Below are positions 12,562-23,879 of a stretch of DNA of 49,041 bases, piece after piece. How positions within the stretch are numbered: the first letter of the stretch is position 1; every line of letters begins with the position of its first letter. The translations under genes were made by a program, and so were the position numbers. The stretch is taken from NCBI GenBank assembly GCA_008704415.1, contig VXIS01000347.1, forward strand, positions 1 through 49,041, given 5' to 3'. Source of the stretch: Sphaerosporella brunnea. Taxonomy: Eukaryota; Ascomycota; Pezizomycetes; Pezizales; Pyronemataceae. The notes under the pieces were generated by a model. The model did not search any database. It was not told the DNA's origin and saw only the letters and a list, made by a program, of their open reading frames with translations.

Positions 12562-14191
12562 GGGACCCGTAATCACGGGTATATGTTACATTGAGGTCAC
12601 CATGGCGGCTGGCTAGTACGCACATCCGAACCCCCAGAGACGGGCGGCAGAGCAAAGATATGTACAATGGCTATAAACGACGCAGTGTGTCCTTCGGCCA
12701 CATAGTAAAACTGCCCTGGCGACGGAAGCTTGCCCGCGTGTGGTGCAGGATCTGGGGGGGGTTATGTTACGTTCCTAGGCCCATCTTGTCATATATCTCG
12801 CTTTGCTTGACGAAAAAAACAAAAATCATCGCTGACGGGGGGGGGGGTTGTTGATATTGCGGCAGAAGATACTTGGGCACGCGGATATGTCCGGTCTGCA
12901 GATCACTAAGGTGCATCATGCCCCTCCACCAGCTCTTGAAAAGGAAGGGGAAGGTGGATGTCGCATCAGGGCAAAGCAGAAAGGCCGCGGCCGTGGCCCA
13001 GCGGGAACCAGGAGCTGCTGGCTGGCTGCTGCCAAGAGCGACGATGCCGCTGACATGGAGCCTGGGAGAATTCCAGGCGGCCGCTCTGCGTTTGCAGAGA
13101 GACGAATTCCGCTCCCAGCAGAGCCTTCCCGCCCCCCCCCCCCCTCAGTCCTATTCTACCAGGTAAGAGTTTAGGGCGATGTTTCCACATGCCTGCCTAA
13201 CATTATATCCAGCATCCCCTCGTCTGTAAACACAAGGGGGTTTCCGGCTAGTTATATGGCAGGTTCATGCGCAACAACTCGAGAGGAGCAAAAGCTCGAT
13301 GTGGTATGTAGCTTTCCCAAGAACGAGATGCGGCACCGCTTTTCCCAGGAGTTACCGGTTCAGGAGTTCCTGATAGCCGGCCCAAAAAGCCCGGCGCTGC
13401 CTCAAATCGCGACGGGCTGCCAAGCAACCGGGACTGAGGTGGGCTTGTCAAGCAACCATCTATCTGTTTGACCTGGTTACGTCGCAAACTGAAGAAACTG
13501 ACGAGTGTTTCTGTGTAGCTGTTGCTCCATTCCCCGCCAGCCAGCCCGGCGTGGGCTCCAGCCCAAACCGCCCGCCTGTCTTTTCGATCGGCCCAACGGC
13601 CGGGCTGGCTATTAGGAACACCAGGCGTGCGTGCATGGTAGTGAGACGGCGTTGTTGTTGCGAGAGGCCAGCCCCGGATTATCACCATCGAGCGACTGCT
13701 CTAGAAATTTCCCCAAAACCCTTCTTGATGTGGCAGGGCTGTCAGCCAGAGGTTGTGGGGGATGGAGGGGTGTCGACGTCTTCGATTAGGAAAACACGAC
13801 AAATAAAAATCCCAGGCATGTAGACGTAGATACATAGTGATCAACCTCCATCTTCGGGTCTATGTAACCTCAAATATATATATATGAATGACAAACCATC
13901 TCTGGAGTGCAAGAAGTATGTAATGAATGTCTCGGCTGTTTGGTTTATTTGCTAGATACTTCCGAATCAACGACGACGACGTTGCACCATATTTTTCCGG
14001 ACAATTAGACAGGTCACAGGCCAGGGGATAGCGAATCTATGGCGCTCCGTGTCAATCGCGGGTTTCCCGTCCAGAAGTGTTGACTGCACAGAAACCTCAC
14101 AGCACGAAACGCAAGTTATCAGGAGAAGACGGGTCGGCCAGTCATAGGTAATCACTCTCCCCGCTCCCTCCAGACCCTGAAAACCAAAACG

Positions 14192-14218
14192 AAAAAAAAA
14201 AAAAAAAAAAAAAAAAAA
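14192..14218. repeat. A27 homopolymer
   Basis: 27 consecutive A on the + strand, in the gene-poor region. No target-site duplication or element body could be recognised next to it. Confidence 0.9.
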
Positions 14219-15504
14219 CCGGAAATTAATATTCTATGCAATCCCCACCGTTCCGAGTGCGTTACTATGATGATATCGATGACCGGCACCCTGGACCTTC
14301 GGATATCTGCACCGGCTGTGGAGTGAGAACCTGTGCACATGCGCCCGGGCCTCTCTCTGCTCCTGACGATCCCGAAATAGGGGGGAGGGGTCTCAGTTAT
14401 TGGCTGATCGTCACGTCTATCCTCTACAGTACGGGCTCGGGTCAATAGAGAGAGAGAAAGCTACTACTCTAGAGTCGGCGCGTAATGACATCATGATTTT
14501 TACTACGCATAACACACGGAGGCTAAGCCCGCCAGCCACACTGCACGCGCACGATGGTTAGAGGTGTGTGTGTAAGTGCAGTGTGGATCTGCGTATATCT
14601 ACTGCATGTAAAAGAATTTTCTTCTGCGGGTTTTAGAAGAGCTGAGGTGAGTCAAGACCGGTGAGACATACCTACCTAGGCAACTACTCGGTGATCGCAT
14701 GGTTAGAACCATTTTGGGAAGGGAGGGCGGGGGAGCTTTGGGATGGCGAGGGAGGGCCATGTGTCGACCGATGGAAGATCTCTCCGCCGGCGGTAAGATG
14801 TCGTTAACGTTCGGGCTGTGGCGTGGCGAAGGGATCCTGGCTGTCGATCGTGGCCTTTGGGCTTGAGGCAGGTTCGAGTTCCCCGGTTCGCTTTGCCGAG
14901 ACATGTCTGTCGTAGGTAGATAGATAGATAGCCCTGCGTACATATGTACGGGCTTTTGTAGTAACCATCCGCCGGGAGATATGGGCTGTGCATCAGCTCG
15001 AGCTCGGGGACGCCGTCAAACGACACTTCCCCAGACGTTTCGATTACCTATCGATAAGCCATCACATGATGAGATGATATCGTTTCTGGGTCGGATTATG
15101 ACTTCATATGTAACCCAGACACGGACGGCGGCAAGAACAGGGACAGGAACACGCGAGGCAGACCCCTATCGCCAGTCAAGGTGCAAATAGTCCCTGAACT
15201 TCAGCCTGTTGTCTGGTGGGGCTCGTGACAGCTTTTGAGGGTGGTATCCGTCCAGGTTGGTACGCATGCATTTCCGCGCAACCCGGCAAAGCTTGGCCAT
15301 CGCCACGGGGGGGTGGTGGTGGCCTACTCCTCCATCTTGGCCTGCAGCTGGTGGGCAAAAAAAAAGAATGAGTGTTGCGTAGGCACTAGCTAGGTAGGAA
15401 TGATGTCGTGCATAACTCTGGTTTGGATGGAAACTCACGAGACAAGCGGCCGGCGGAGACGGGATACATATCCTGGGCTGGTCTGCTGTTGCGAGAAGCC
15501 CAGA

Positions 15505-15525
15505 TTGATATCATAATGATATCAA
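15505..15525. repeat. 21-bp near-perfect palindrome
   Basis: TTGATATCAT, one A, then ATGATATCAA: two perfect 10-bp inverted arms around a single base. It lies in DNA without genes. It may be a dimeric protein-binding site or chance. Confidence 0.7.
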
Positions 15526-16223
15526 CAAAAAATCGCGAGCGAACGAGCCGATGTGACATGAGTTTCGACAGTGCTATCATCGGGAGCAAGCCCAAGCGGA
15601 AACAGTAGGTGAGAGCAAACGACTGGGGACGTACTATACCCAGGGCCTGGCCGACTTCGAACGTGAAAGACTCTGGATCCAACAACTTGCGATATCAACC
15701 CGTTGGTGGTCTCCTTTCACTTGTACGATGTTTTGGTCAGCGCAGAGGTCCAGAATTTGTGATCCCGTCCAGTCCTGACGAAAAGGGGGCGGCTCGCTAC
15801 ATTGCCGCTCTCGTGCCGCACTCACATCGCATGTTTTACCATTGTCGCGCGACACTTCCTAAGCCTATCGTTGGTATCACAGGCTCGCGCAATCACAGTA
15901 GCGTTTGCTGGAATGAACCATAGCTCATGATTCAGGACCGATCTTCGCCGCGGCCCTGGGCGTTTGATCTGGACCAATCCCTCAACCTTGTCCAGGCGCT
16001 ACTTGCCGATGCTGCAAAGCCGGTTGGTGGACGAGAGCGCGACAGACGAGGATATGAGGTGACCGCAACTGGCATCTGATCAGATCTTGTGCGCCGTGAA
16101 GGGTTTTTTTGACGGCACATGCATCGTCAGTTGAAATCCAATCATTTGTGCAGCACGGTGCATATGTCTTGGGGCCGACGCCAGGCGTCTTGGCTGCTGG
16201 GGCCGCTGAAGGGATTATCGTTC

Positions 16224-16270
16224 GTTTCGTTCGGATCGTTTCGTTCGGATCGTTTCGTTCGGATCGTTTC
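16224..16270. repeat. 14-bp tandem repeat, about 3.4 copies
   Basis: Unit GTTTCGTTCGGATC repeated three times exactly plus a 5-base partial copy. It lies in the gene-poor region about 1.7 kb upstream of the membrane-protein gene at 18006. Confidence 0.9.
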
Positions 16271-18005
16271 AGGCTCTTTTGCGAGTGCTTGCTCATCTCG
16301 TCAAACAGGTGCCGCGCTAACCCTGCTGTGGCTAACGCGCCCTGACGGAGGAGGCACGTTGCGGGCCAGACCGCTTCGAGCCAACCGGCTGGGGGGGTGG
16401 GGGACCGTGACGGTCAATATGATGCACGGCGCCAGGCTCAAGCGAGAAAGCTGTCAGAGCTGAGCTGCCGTTTATCAGTGACTGAGTGCTATCAATCGAT
16501 GCCGAGGCCGAGGGGAGGCAGGCACTGAGGGCAGCACCGGGCAGATTCAGTATCTGGGGCCGATCTCGGACGTCGCCATTATCGCTCGAGCTCGCTGCTT
16601 CCCCTCTTGGGGCGCTTCGTCCGTTCGAGGAAAACTCCCCTCCCCCCCCCCCCGAAACACGCTGCACACCATCTTTCTCACCCGTGCTACTGCAGCATCA
16701 CGAGTGATCGGTTCCACAGCGTTGATTGCACGGAATGCCACGGTGCGGTCGAAGCGTGGGAGCCATGGGCCCAGAAGAAACGGCATGTAGAGCACTAGAG
16801 TACATGTACCAAAACTGACCGCCAAAACGCTCAACCCGTCCCCTGGCCCAAACAGATCCCGCGAAGCTGCCGATGAATTTCCTCCGTATACATAGGCACG
16901 TCCAGCTGCACCTACAGGGATGCTGTGTGGGGTTTGTGGGGACATGCATTGCAGGAAAGAGAGCGGGAAAAAAAAAATAAAAAAAAATAAAAAAAAAATA
17001 TATGTATCTGATGGGAGCTACCCAACCAGGCCCTTCAGTTAGGGGTGTGCAGAGCGGATGCAGGAAAAAGCGCGACGGCGACCACACCCATCCATCCAGC
17101 GGGTCCCCCCCCCCCCAAAAAAGCACCCCAAACGACGATTAGGAAATCATCAATCCAAGCGTGCTTTGGGTACATATCAGTAGCTGCGGAACCGCACCGC
17201 CGCATCTCGAGTAACGAGAGAAGGAAAAACGACGGCGGCGTTCGACATCGAAAAGGATTTGTCAACTCGTCAATCAAAGTCGCACCTAGGTACGTCTTCC
17301 TATCCCATCGCAACCGCTCCCCCACCCCCTCTCAACCAGCACCTCCCCAAGTTTTATTGGCTCAGATGGGGCACTTGCATAAGGCGAGCGAGAGAGAGAG
17401 CCACCCACCGGCCAGCTTTGTGGTTGGCTTGATCTGCACCGGTACCCCATACCCATCCGATTCATCGATTGTTTTTTGTTTCTCACATCCTCCTCTTTTT
17501 CACGCCTGTCTATTGTTTTTTTCCGTCTTTCGATCTCGCCTCTCGTAGCTTTCGTCTGGTCTTTCAGTCCCCTGCCCTCTTCTTCCCTTCTTTCTTTTCC
17601 TTCCCTTTTGCTTTGCCTAAATCGGAAACTCCGTTCTTATTCGCTGTCCTCACTTATCTAGTGTGCAGACAGATCTCCACGACAGCAAATTCTCAAGCTT
17701 TGACTGCGCTTGAGAGCAATAAAAAGTAACATCACCCATTCGTTCAAATCACCTCAACGGCGTCGGCCAGTTGCAGATTTTTTACCTATCACATAAAACT
17801 CGCGAATCTGCCGCCAAAACTCATTCTAAGCTACGACAGCTCTGCAATGCCGCACTAGGAAAACAGCATATAGCGCACTCCCATCCCGCACCTTTCTACG
17901 CCATCAACGAACTGCATCAACTCGCACTCGATTTGCACCAACCCACCGCAAAGGCTCACCACCCACCACTCCCTCCGGAGGTCGTGTCGGTGAGAGCGAG
18001 AGCGC

Positions 18006-19915
18006 ATGAAACCCTTTGTGCATAAGTTTATACACCCGCCGCTGGTGCTTGGGCTGCACGGGCTGTTGTTATTGCCGCTGTTTCTTGCGCCACCAGATGA
18101 GCGACTGCAGCGGCCGCCTGAATTTCTGCGGGCTCACGACAGGGAATATGATGATGAGCGGGAGCCGCTGTTGGTGCGGTTGCACCCTAAATTTTCGATT
18201 CCGTTCGGAATACTTGGCTTTATCGGTGTGCACATTCTGAAGCAGCTGGCGGGGAAAGTGCCGCTGCCACAGGACCCGAGGAGGGCACGGTTGGCAGCGA
18301 ATATCGAGAAAGCTGTTTTGTTCGCACTTGGAGTGGCGGAGGAAGTGTGGCGCTGGGGGTTGGCGAGGATATTGATAAAACTCTTAGGAGGGCAAGGAGG
18401 TTTTCGCGGGCGTGGACCGCTGTGGGACTTGTTTATTTCTGGCGAGCCGCAGGAACAGCTCTTCGGTGTCGTCAGCCCTGACAACACGAAGTACCAGAGC
18501 ATCTGGGAGGCGGTGTATCTAATGGGCTGGTTCTGGAGCGTGTTGGAGGCGACGGTATGTTGTCCTGCCATGGCCGTCTGTGGCTAAACCTGATCAATAA
18601 TTGCAGGTGTCCTGGAACACTGTACGGCCGACTTCACCCGACGAGCTCCACCACAGCAACATGCATGACGCTCATCACTCCCCCTTTTTCGGTAGGCGAA
18701 GCATCGAAAACAACCAGCGCCGTCCACTGTTGGGAAAACGCAACCGCAGCGAGTACTCCACGTTCGTGCAAAGCGATGACAACAGTGACCATCAAAACCC
18801 AGTGCGCTCCACCGAGCGTCTCTCATATTTCGAGAGCATTCAACACAAGCGACGGGATATGGGGACCAGCCCTCGTACGCGCGAGCGTGTGGGAGAACTA
18901 GCCATCCAGTTTCTGATCGAGGGCAGCGGCAGCACAACAGCTTACGATTCTTCCACCACTCCCACCACTCCCAAGGCCTTTGCAAAAGCAGACGACATGG
19001 AGCAAGGGGATGCCACCCCTCGTCCGCTCTCACGGGCTATGGAGCGCCCCGATGGCATCTCAGACAATGACTATGGCGATGACGAAGGTGAGACTGAGTC
19101 CGACTACGAGAACTACGAGAGCGGCCTTAGCAGTCGAAGCTCTTTCGAAGGCCGCCGCAGGCGCTCCTCGGAGGCACAAACACCGCTGCTTAGCTCTTCT
19201 TTACCCTACGACCCCGAACAAGACCATCCGCACCATGAGAATCTCCTGCACAGGCAACCGTCGCTGAGCACTCTCGGCGACCACGCGGCTGCGGCGGTAT
19301 CGAGCAGTTATGCAGCTTCGCTGATACAGCGGGATGAAGAGGAGAGCGACGAGCTTGTGGAAGTCCATGAGGATGATGTGGGCACTGAGCCGATTGCTGT
19401 GAACTCATCGCCCAGGAGACAAAGCATTTACCCCAGCTTTCCGTCGTACTCTTCCAATTACAATCACACACATTTTCATGCTCCTATTCCACCGTCGTCG
19501 TCATCAGCCACCGAGTCTACGATGCATATCCGCTACCACAACGTGCGCAGAAAAGTGTATGGGCTGAGCGTGGACCGACTACCGGTGTATCTTGCCGTTA
19601 TGTGGCGCGCTGCAGCAGCTTTGAGACATATAGGTCATGCCCTGTGGTTTGCGTGGGCTCCAAATATTGTGTTCCAGGGGAAGTTCCAGTGGTGGTGCTT
19701 TCTCGTGCTGCTCGTGCTGTGCGTGAGGAAAGGGTGGAATACGGTGGAATGGTTCGGTGGGAGTGCTAGCAGGTTTGAATCCATTTCCCCAATACTTCGC
19801 TGTCGATATGCTAATGAATCATAGGGCTGGGCTATTCAAAAGTTCCTTGCTGCTTCTCAGTGTGGGCACCACGATATATGTGGCCGCGCTTGCGGCATGG
19901 GGCATTCTTTGGTGA
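18006..19915 (+). CDS. Multi-pass membrane protein of unknown function
   Basis: Not recognised. Exons 18006-18554, 18607-19772 and 19825-19915 give 601 aa; introns of 52 nt each, the second with a consensus GCTAATG branch site. Seen: hydrophobic segments at about 12-28 (LVLGLHGLLLLPLFLAP), 64-82 (FSIPFGILGFIGVHILKQL) and 162-180 (SIWEAVYLMGWFWSVLEAT). A hydrophilic, Ser/Glu-rich loop of more than 300 residues follows, with acidic patches such as DEEESDELVEVHEDDVG. Two or three hydrophobic segments close the protein (about 520-601, ending WGILW). The last exon is only 91 nt and encodes a single C-terminal membrane helix. ATG 18006 is the first in frame. The layout suggests a membrane protein with a large regulated loop. 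I considered Nur1/DUF2418 but the sequence does not fit my memory of that family. Confidence 0.8.
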
Positions 19916-20625
19916 TTGTGTGTGATCACTTCTTTCGATTCTTGGTGTGTTTACCGCAACGAGTTTTCTTTTCGATTCTTGCCGCACCCGCTTATTTACG
20001 CCGGTCACGAGCTTATGTGCTCCTTTTTTTCTCTCGCTCTCTCTCGACTCTCACTTTTGCCGCCTTTTGGTCAAAATTTTATACATGCGTTTCGTTGGGC
20101 ATTTCCTTGCTGTAATTTTCCTTTGTCTGGATTGGATCGGAAAAGAGGATGTGGTACTCTGCTTTCTTGTTTTGCGATGTTGCTGCGGCGAATCTCATCT
20201 CATCGTGTGTAGAAAAGCGAGGGGTGGCCTGCGAAGGCCGGATTGTACATTTACATGTTGACGGTGTATATCTAGCATGGGAAGTGGGGAAGAGTACCTA
20301 TGTAGGATTGGATAAGGAGTGATAATTGGGAACCTTAATAGGAGTACTATTGGATCGCGTTGATTTCAATTGGACCTGATTGTGGTACAGTCAAGACGTT
20401 TTACTCTAGAGTAGAGTACACAGCGAGCTCTGCGCATTGTTTCTGATTCTGCGCGTGCTACACCCGATACATGTAGGGCTGAACCGCATGAGCACGCCTA
20501 CATACATAGAAATAACGCCTCGCACGCAACCTCGCCATTGCATTGGTATATCCAATTTCCCCTTCCTTGACCGCCCCCCTCCCCTCACAAATACATTTCA
20601 ACGCGACCAACCGTCGCCGTACGGG
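19916..20625. other. Spacer with promoter of the first paralog
   Basis: About 710 bp. The first half is T-rich (probable 3' UTR of the membrane protein). The frame open from 20437 runs into the next gene, but the ATG at 20626 is preferred because the homologous region of the paralog also begins just before the first membrane helix. No other gene is seen. Confidence 0.5.
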
Positions 20626-22101
20626 ATGGCGCCAGCTAACAACTCCTCCTCCTCACCACTCACATCGAAGCCTCTGTATTACTGGATCTTCATCCGGCTG
20701 CGCTTAGTGTTGCTTCTATCATTCATCTACCTGCTTGCCGCTTGGTTCCATCTCTTGTTTGTGTATACAATCCGCCTACCCAAAAATGTGCCCCAGGCGG
20801 GGTGGACACTTGTGGCAACTGTAGCTCTTCCCCTCTCTCCCCTCTGCATTGCTAGAACTACCAAAGCTGATGTGTTTATAGAGTATGATAGGCATCTTCT
20901 ACAACTTCCTCTTCGGCTGCGCCAGCTGCCATACCTTGGGCTGGCACAGACCACAAGCCTGGGTGCTCCTCTACTTCGACGTGTTCGTTGCGGTTGTTCT
21001 CGCACGCGGCTTGATGAAACTGGGCCCACGCCCGGTGGGCTTCGTCAGCTGCGCCGGCGAGTATGCGGCGTGGACGATACACAACGGAACGAAGCTATCG
21101 CCAGAGTGGAAACCGAGGCCCGGCGGGGCGCACTGGGTTGATCTTTTGAACGCAGGGAATAGGACTATGCCTATGAGCGGTCCCAACCAGCTTTGCGTGG
21201 TGCTTGCGATGGGATGGTGGCTTACGGCTTTTGTTGTGTTGGTTTTTTTTTTTTTTTTTTTTTTTTTCAATTTTTTTTACCCGCCGACGAATGTGGCATG
21301 ATGGGCTGATGCGATGTGAATAGGGCCATAACGGCGACGTTGGCGCTGCTCTATTTGTTCCTCATGGTCCGCTTTTCGCCGTGGGGCTATGGACTGCTGG
21401 TCCGCTTGCCAGCACTCTATCTCCGCCGCCGAATGATACATCGCCGCCGGGGACCAGCGGCGCCTCCCTCGTCTCCGCAGAGAATCGCCGCGGCGGCCGC
21501 CGCCACCACCACCACAACGGCCACGACTAAACCGGATCTTGCCGCGGTACTGGCGTGTTACCCCGTGCTCGAGGCGCTCATCCCGTTGCTCCACAGAGTC
21601 GAGCTGTTGAACCTCCTCGTGGTCTCGAGGGACACGAACGCCGCTATACACTCGGCCGCAGGCCCCCAGTTGAAGCATGTTTTTGCGTGGACGTGTGCGG
21701 GATACGCACACACGGCGTGCTCGCTGTGTGCGTTGCGTATATGCCTGCGCGAGGAAGGGCGCCATCCTTGGATCTGCTCCCAGCTCTCGGGAATTTCGCG
21801 GCATCACACGTGCCGCAGGGTGTGTTGGCGGTGCTTAGCCAAGCGCCAGGTGCGTGCGGAGGAACCGGACAGGACCTCGGAGCCTTGGGCTTTGGCGCCC
21901 ATGTCCCCTACGTGTGCGGATGTGTTTGGTGAGGGGGAGAGGTGCGCGCGGAGGTGGAAAATGAGGCAGTATAGAGTCAGCCGCCGTGCGGGGTGCGCGG
22001 ATTGTCGTGGCAGCATGGGGAGGTCGTGTTGGTGGGTTGTCGGCCGCTCCGGGGTGCTGTGTGAGAGTGAGGTGCATCCACACTTTGAGGAATACTTGTA
22101 G
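20626..22101 (+). CDS. Membrane protein with F-box-like and Cys-rich modules (paralog A)
   Basis: Unrecognised family; homologous along its length to the gene at 23880-25655. Exons 20626-20820, 20882-21237 and 21324-22101 give 442 aa. Intron 1 (61 nt) is in phase 0 and intron 2 (86 nt) in phase 2, the same phases as in the paralog. Seen in order: hydrophobic segments at about 20-45, 60-75, 85-108 and 165-200; the extracytoplasmic- or loop-like block LSPEWKPRPGGAHWVDLLN; an Ala/Thr-rich linker (235-252); an F-box-like helical region at 254-300 (LEALIPLLHRVELLNLLVVS); and a Cys-rich C-terminus with C316, C319, C324, C335, C347, C351, C354, C381, C391, C408, C411, C419, C430, suited to zinc binding. 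Intron 2 contains a run of 25 T. A membrane-anchored ubiquitin-ligase adaptor is a possible reading but is inference only. Confidence 0.75.
21243..21267. repeat. T25 homopolymer inside intron 2 of paralog A
   Basis: 25 consecutive T start 5 nt after the inferred donor site (21238), followed by CAA and another T8. Read through as coding it would give poly-Phe and then a stop at about 21300, which supports an intron here. Confidence 0.85.
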
Positions 22102-23879
22102 CTCTAGAGTTTGCATGCTGCGGGATCACTCGGAGAAATCGAGTGATTTTTAGTGTAAAATATTTTCATGTAACACAACGACGCATACAGGTCATCTTCA
22201 TCGTCGCCGCCAGTCGATCCACCTTGAATGAGGTGGGCGGCGAGCACCTTTTCCCCCATGTCGGGATCGTTGTCCTCCGGGATTATGAATGACATGTTGC
22301 GCTCCTGCAAAACTGCGGCAAGGGGTCTTCAATGGAATCGGCCAGCAAGAGGCCATTGCGGGTGGAAAAAACAATTCTCCGACCTCTCTTATGTCGTTTC
22401 CTATGTCTTTTCCTTAAGACACGCCCGTCTGTGGGCACATGAGGTCCAAGGGTAGTCTTTGTCATTAACCTGTATGTCATGGCCGCAAGCGGCCGAATAC
22501 ATCATGATTAAAACAAAACAAAAAACAATTCTCCGATCGAACCGTCCCCCCAAATAACATGGCACCACCAACCACCACGGCGGTACCGAGGCCATAGGGG
22601 GTAGACATGTGCTGCCCTGACTATGTACAGTAAATGTTCATTTCGTCTTGTTCGAAATTTGCTCTGCTCCTTGGACGAGAGCGTTGCTCTTTTTTCTCTA
22701 AGAATTCGCTGACAAGGCTAACAAAGTTCTTCGGGGGGAGGCCAAAATTCCGGTGGAGAGAGCCTTGTTCAATTCCACCCGCGCTGTTTTGTGAATGCCC
22801 GCGAGTGTGTTGTGTCTCGAAGGTCAGCTTGGGGGGGGGGGGGCTCCCAAGTGTACGGTAACACACACGCTTGTCCCACTCGCTCTATTCTGTTCGATCT
22901 TCCCTCTCCTCTTCTTCTTCTTCTTCTTCTTCTTCTTGATAGAGGCGGGGCGTTTGTGCTCCAGATATAACTGCCGGGCGGGGGGCTTTTCATCGAGGAC
23001 AAACATCTGCCCAGCTCGTCGCTGGCGTTCCTCCGGTTCCTCGGGATCGGCAAAGTTGCTCAACGAAGAAGAAGAAGAAGCGCCCCATTTTTGCGGCAGC
23101 TCGTTGTGCGCCCTGGAAAACCGGGCTCCTGCGCCTGTTTGGCCGTGGCCGTGGCAGAACGGGGGGACCGTTGCGGAAACTTGAAAGCTGACTAGGCAAC
23201 GCTGGTACACTGCTGGACGGCTTCCCTTTGTCCTCTTTGGTGCGGTCTGTGAGGGAAGTGCACGGCATGGCCGGCGCCTCGGCCTGGCGAAGCAGCCATG
23301 GGGCTCGAGGGATGTTCAGATCCGACACGAACAAACTTCAGAGGACGAGTCGAGGCGGGTATGTGGTGAAGGAGTCAATCGGGATGTACATAGATCAACT
23401 CTAGCCTATTCACCCCTTACCGCCCACCACTACGCCGCGAGATCAGGGGTCAGTTTCTCTTGCCCTCCACCCGACCGTTTTTCTCTCTTGTGTGTGGCCT
23501 TGCCTAGTCCAATATAGGTGGATAGGCTCAGTGAACTTACTACCAAGACACTGCCAGGGTGGCCAGTATCAGAAACTCCCCGTGACACTTCGCCCCCTCA
23601 CAACGCGGACTTGGTCTCCGTCTCCTGCACACCCTTTTTAACTCTGTGCCTTCGGATCGGGAGAAATCGTCTCACAGCGGAGCACGCTGACAAGCTATCC
23701 GGCATACACGCACATTAACGGGCGCATCGTAGAGCAGTCTTTCTGGGAACCACGCAGTTGGGATCGGGTTGAAGAGAAGGGGTTGCTAAACATCGAGGAG
23801 CAGCTGATGGATCTTGAACTCGAAAGATGAGTCGTAAATACTTTTACGCTGAAACCTCAAAAATAAATAAATAAAAAAA
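22102..23879. other. Convergent spacer between the two paralogs
   Basis: About 1.8 kb between the stop codons of the tail-to-tail paralogs. Contents: a 17-bp direct repeat (AAAAAACAATTCTCCGA) at about 22365 and 22520, a G12 run at about 22831, (CTT)9 at 22911-22937 and (GAA)n near 23066. Short frames on both strands are low-complexity. I see no gene. Confidence 0.5.
22911..22937. repeat. (CTT)9 microsatellite
   Basis: Nine CTT units on the + strand in the spacer between the paralogous genes, with a shorter GAA run about 130 bp further on. Confidence 0.9.

Larger units (their letters stand above)
8501..18005. other. About 9.5 kb with no supportable gene
   Basis: Open frames here are short, low-complexity, overlap on both strands and match no family I know. 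Contents seen: C/T-rich blocks (8515-8660, 17470-17620), (CTG)6 at about 12436, A26 at 12536-12561, A27 at 14192-14218, a 14-bp tandem repeat at 16224-16270, a 21-bp palindrome at 15505-15525 and many G/C runs of 8-14. The pyrimidine-rich block at 17470-17660 is probably the promoter or leader of the gene at 18006. No tRNA T-loop or 5S rRNA signature was found by eye. Confidence 0.5.

Noticed and set aside
14868..14905. tRNA-like T-loop GGTTCGAG on the + strand
   Set aside because: The flanking bases do not form a T-stem, and no acceptor stem, D-arm or anticodon arm could be drawn around it.
20437..20625. 63-residue N-terminal extension of paralog A
   Set aside because: It has no counterpart in paralog B, whose start aligns with ATG 20626.
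22104..22310. 68-codon minus-strand frame with an acidic stretch
   Set aside because: Overlaps the 3' flank of paralog A, has no family features, and is too short to support without expression data.
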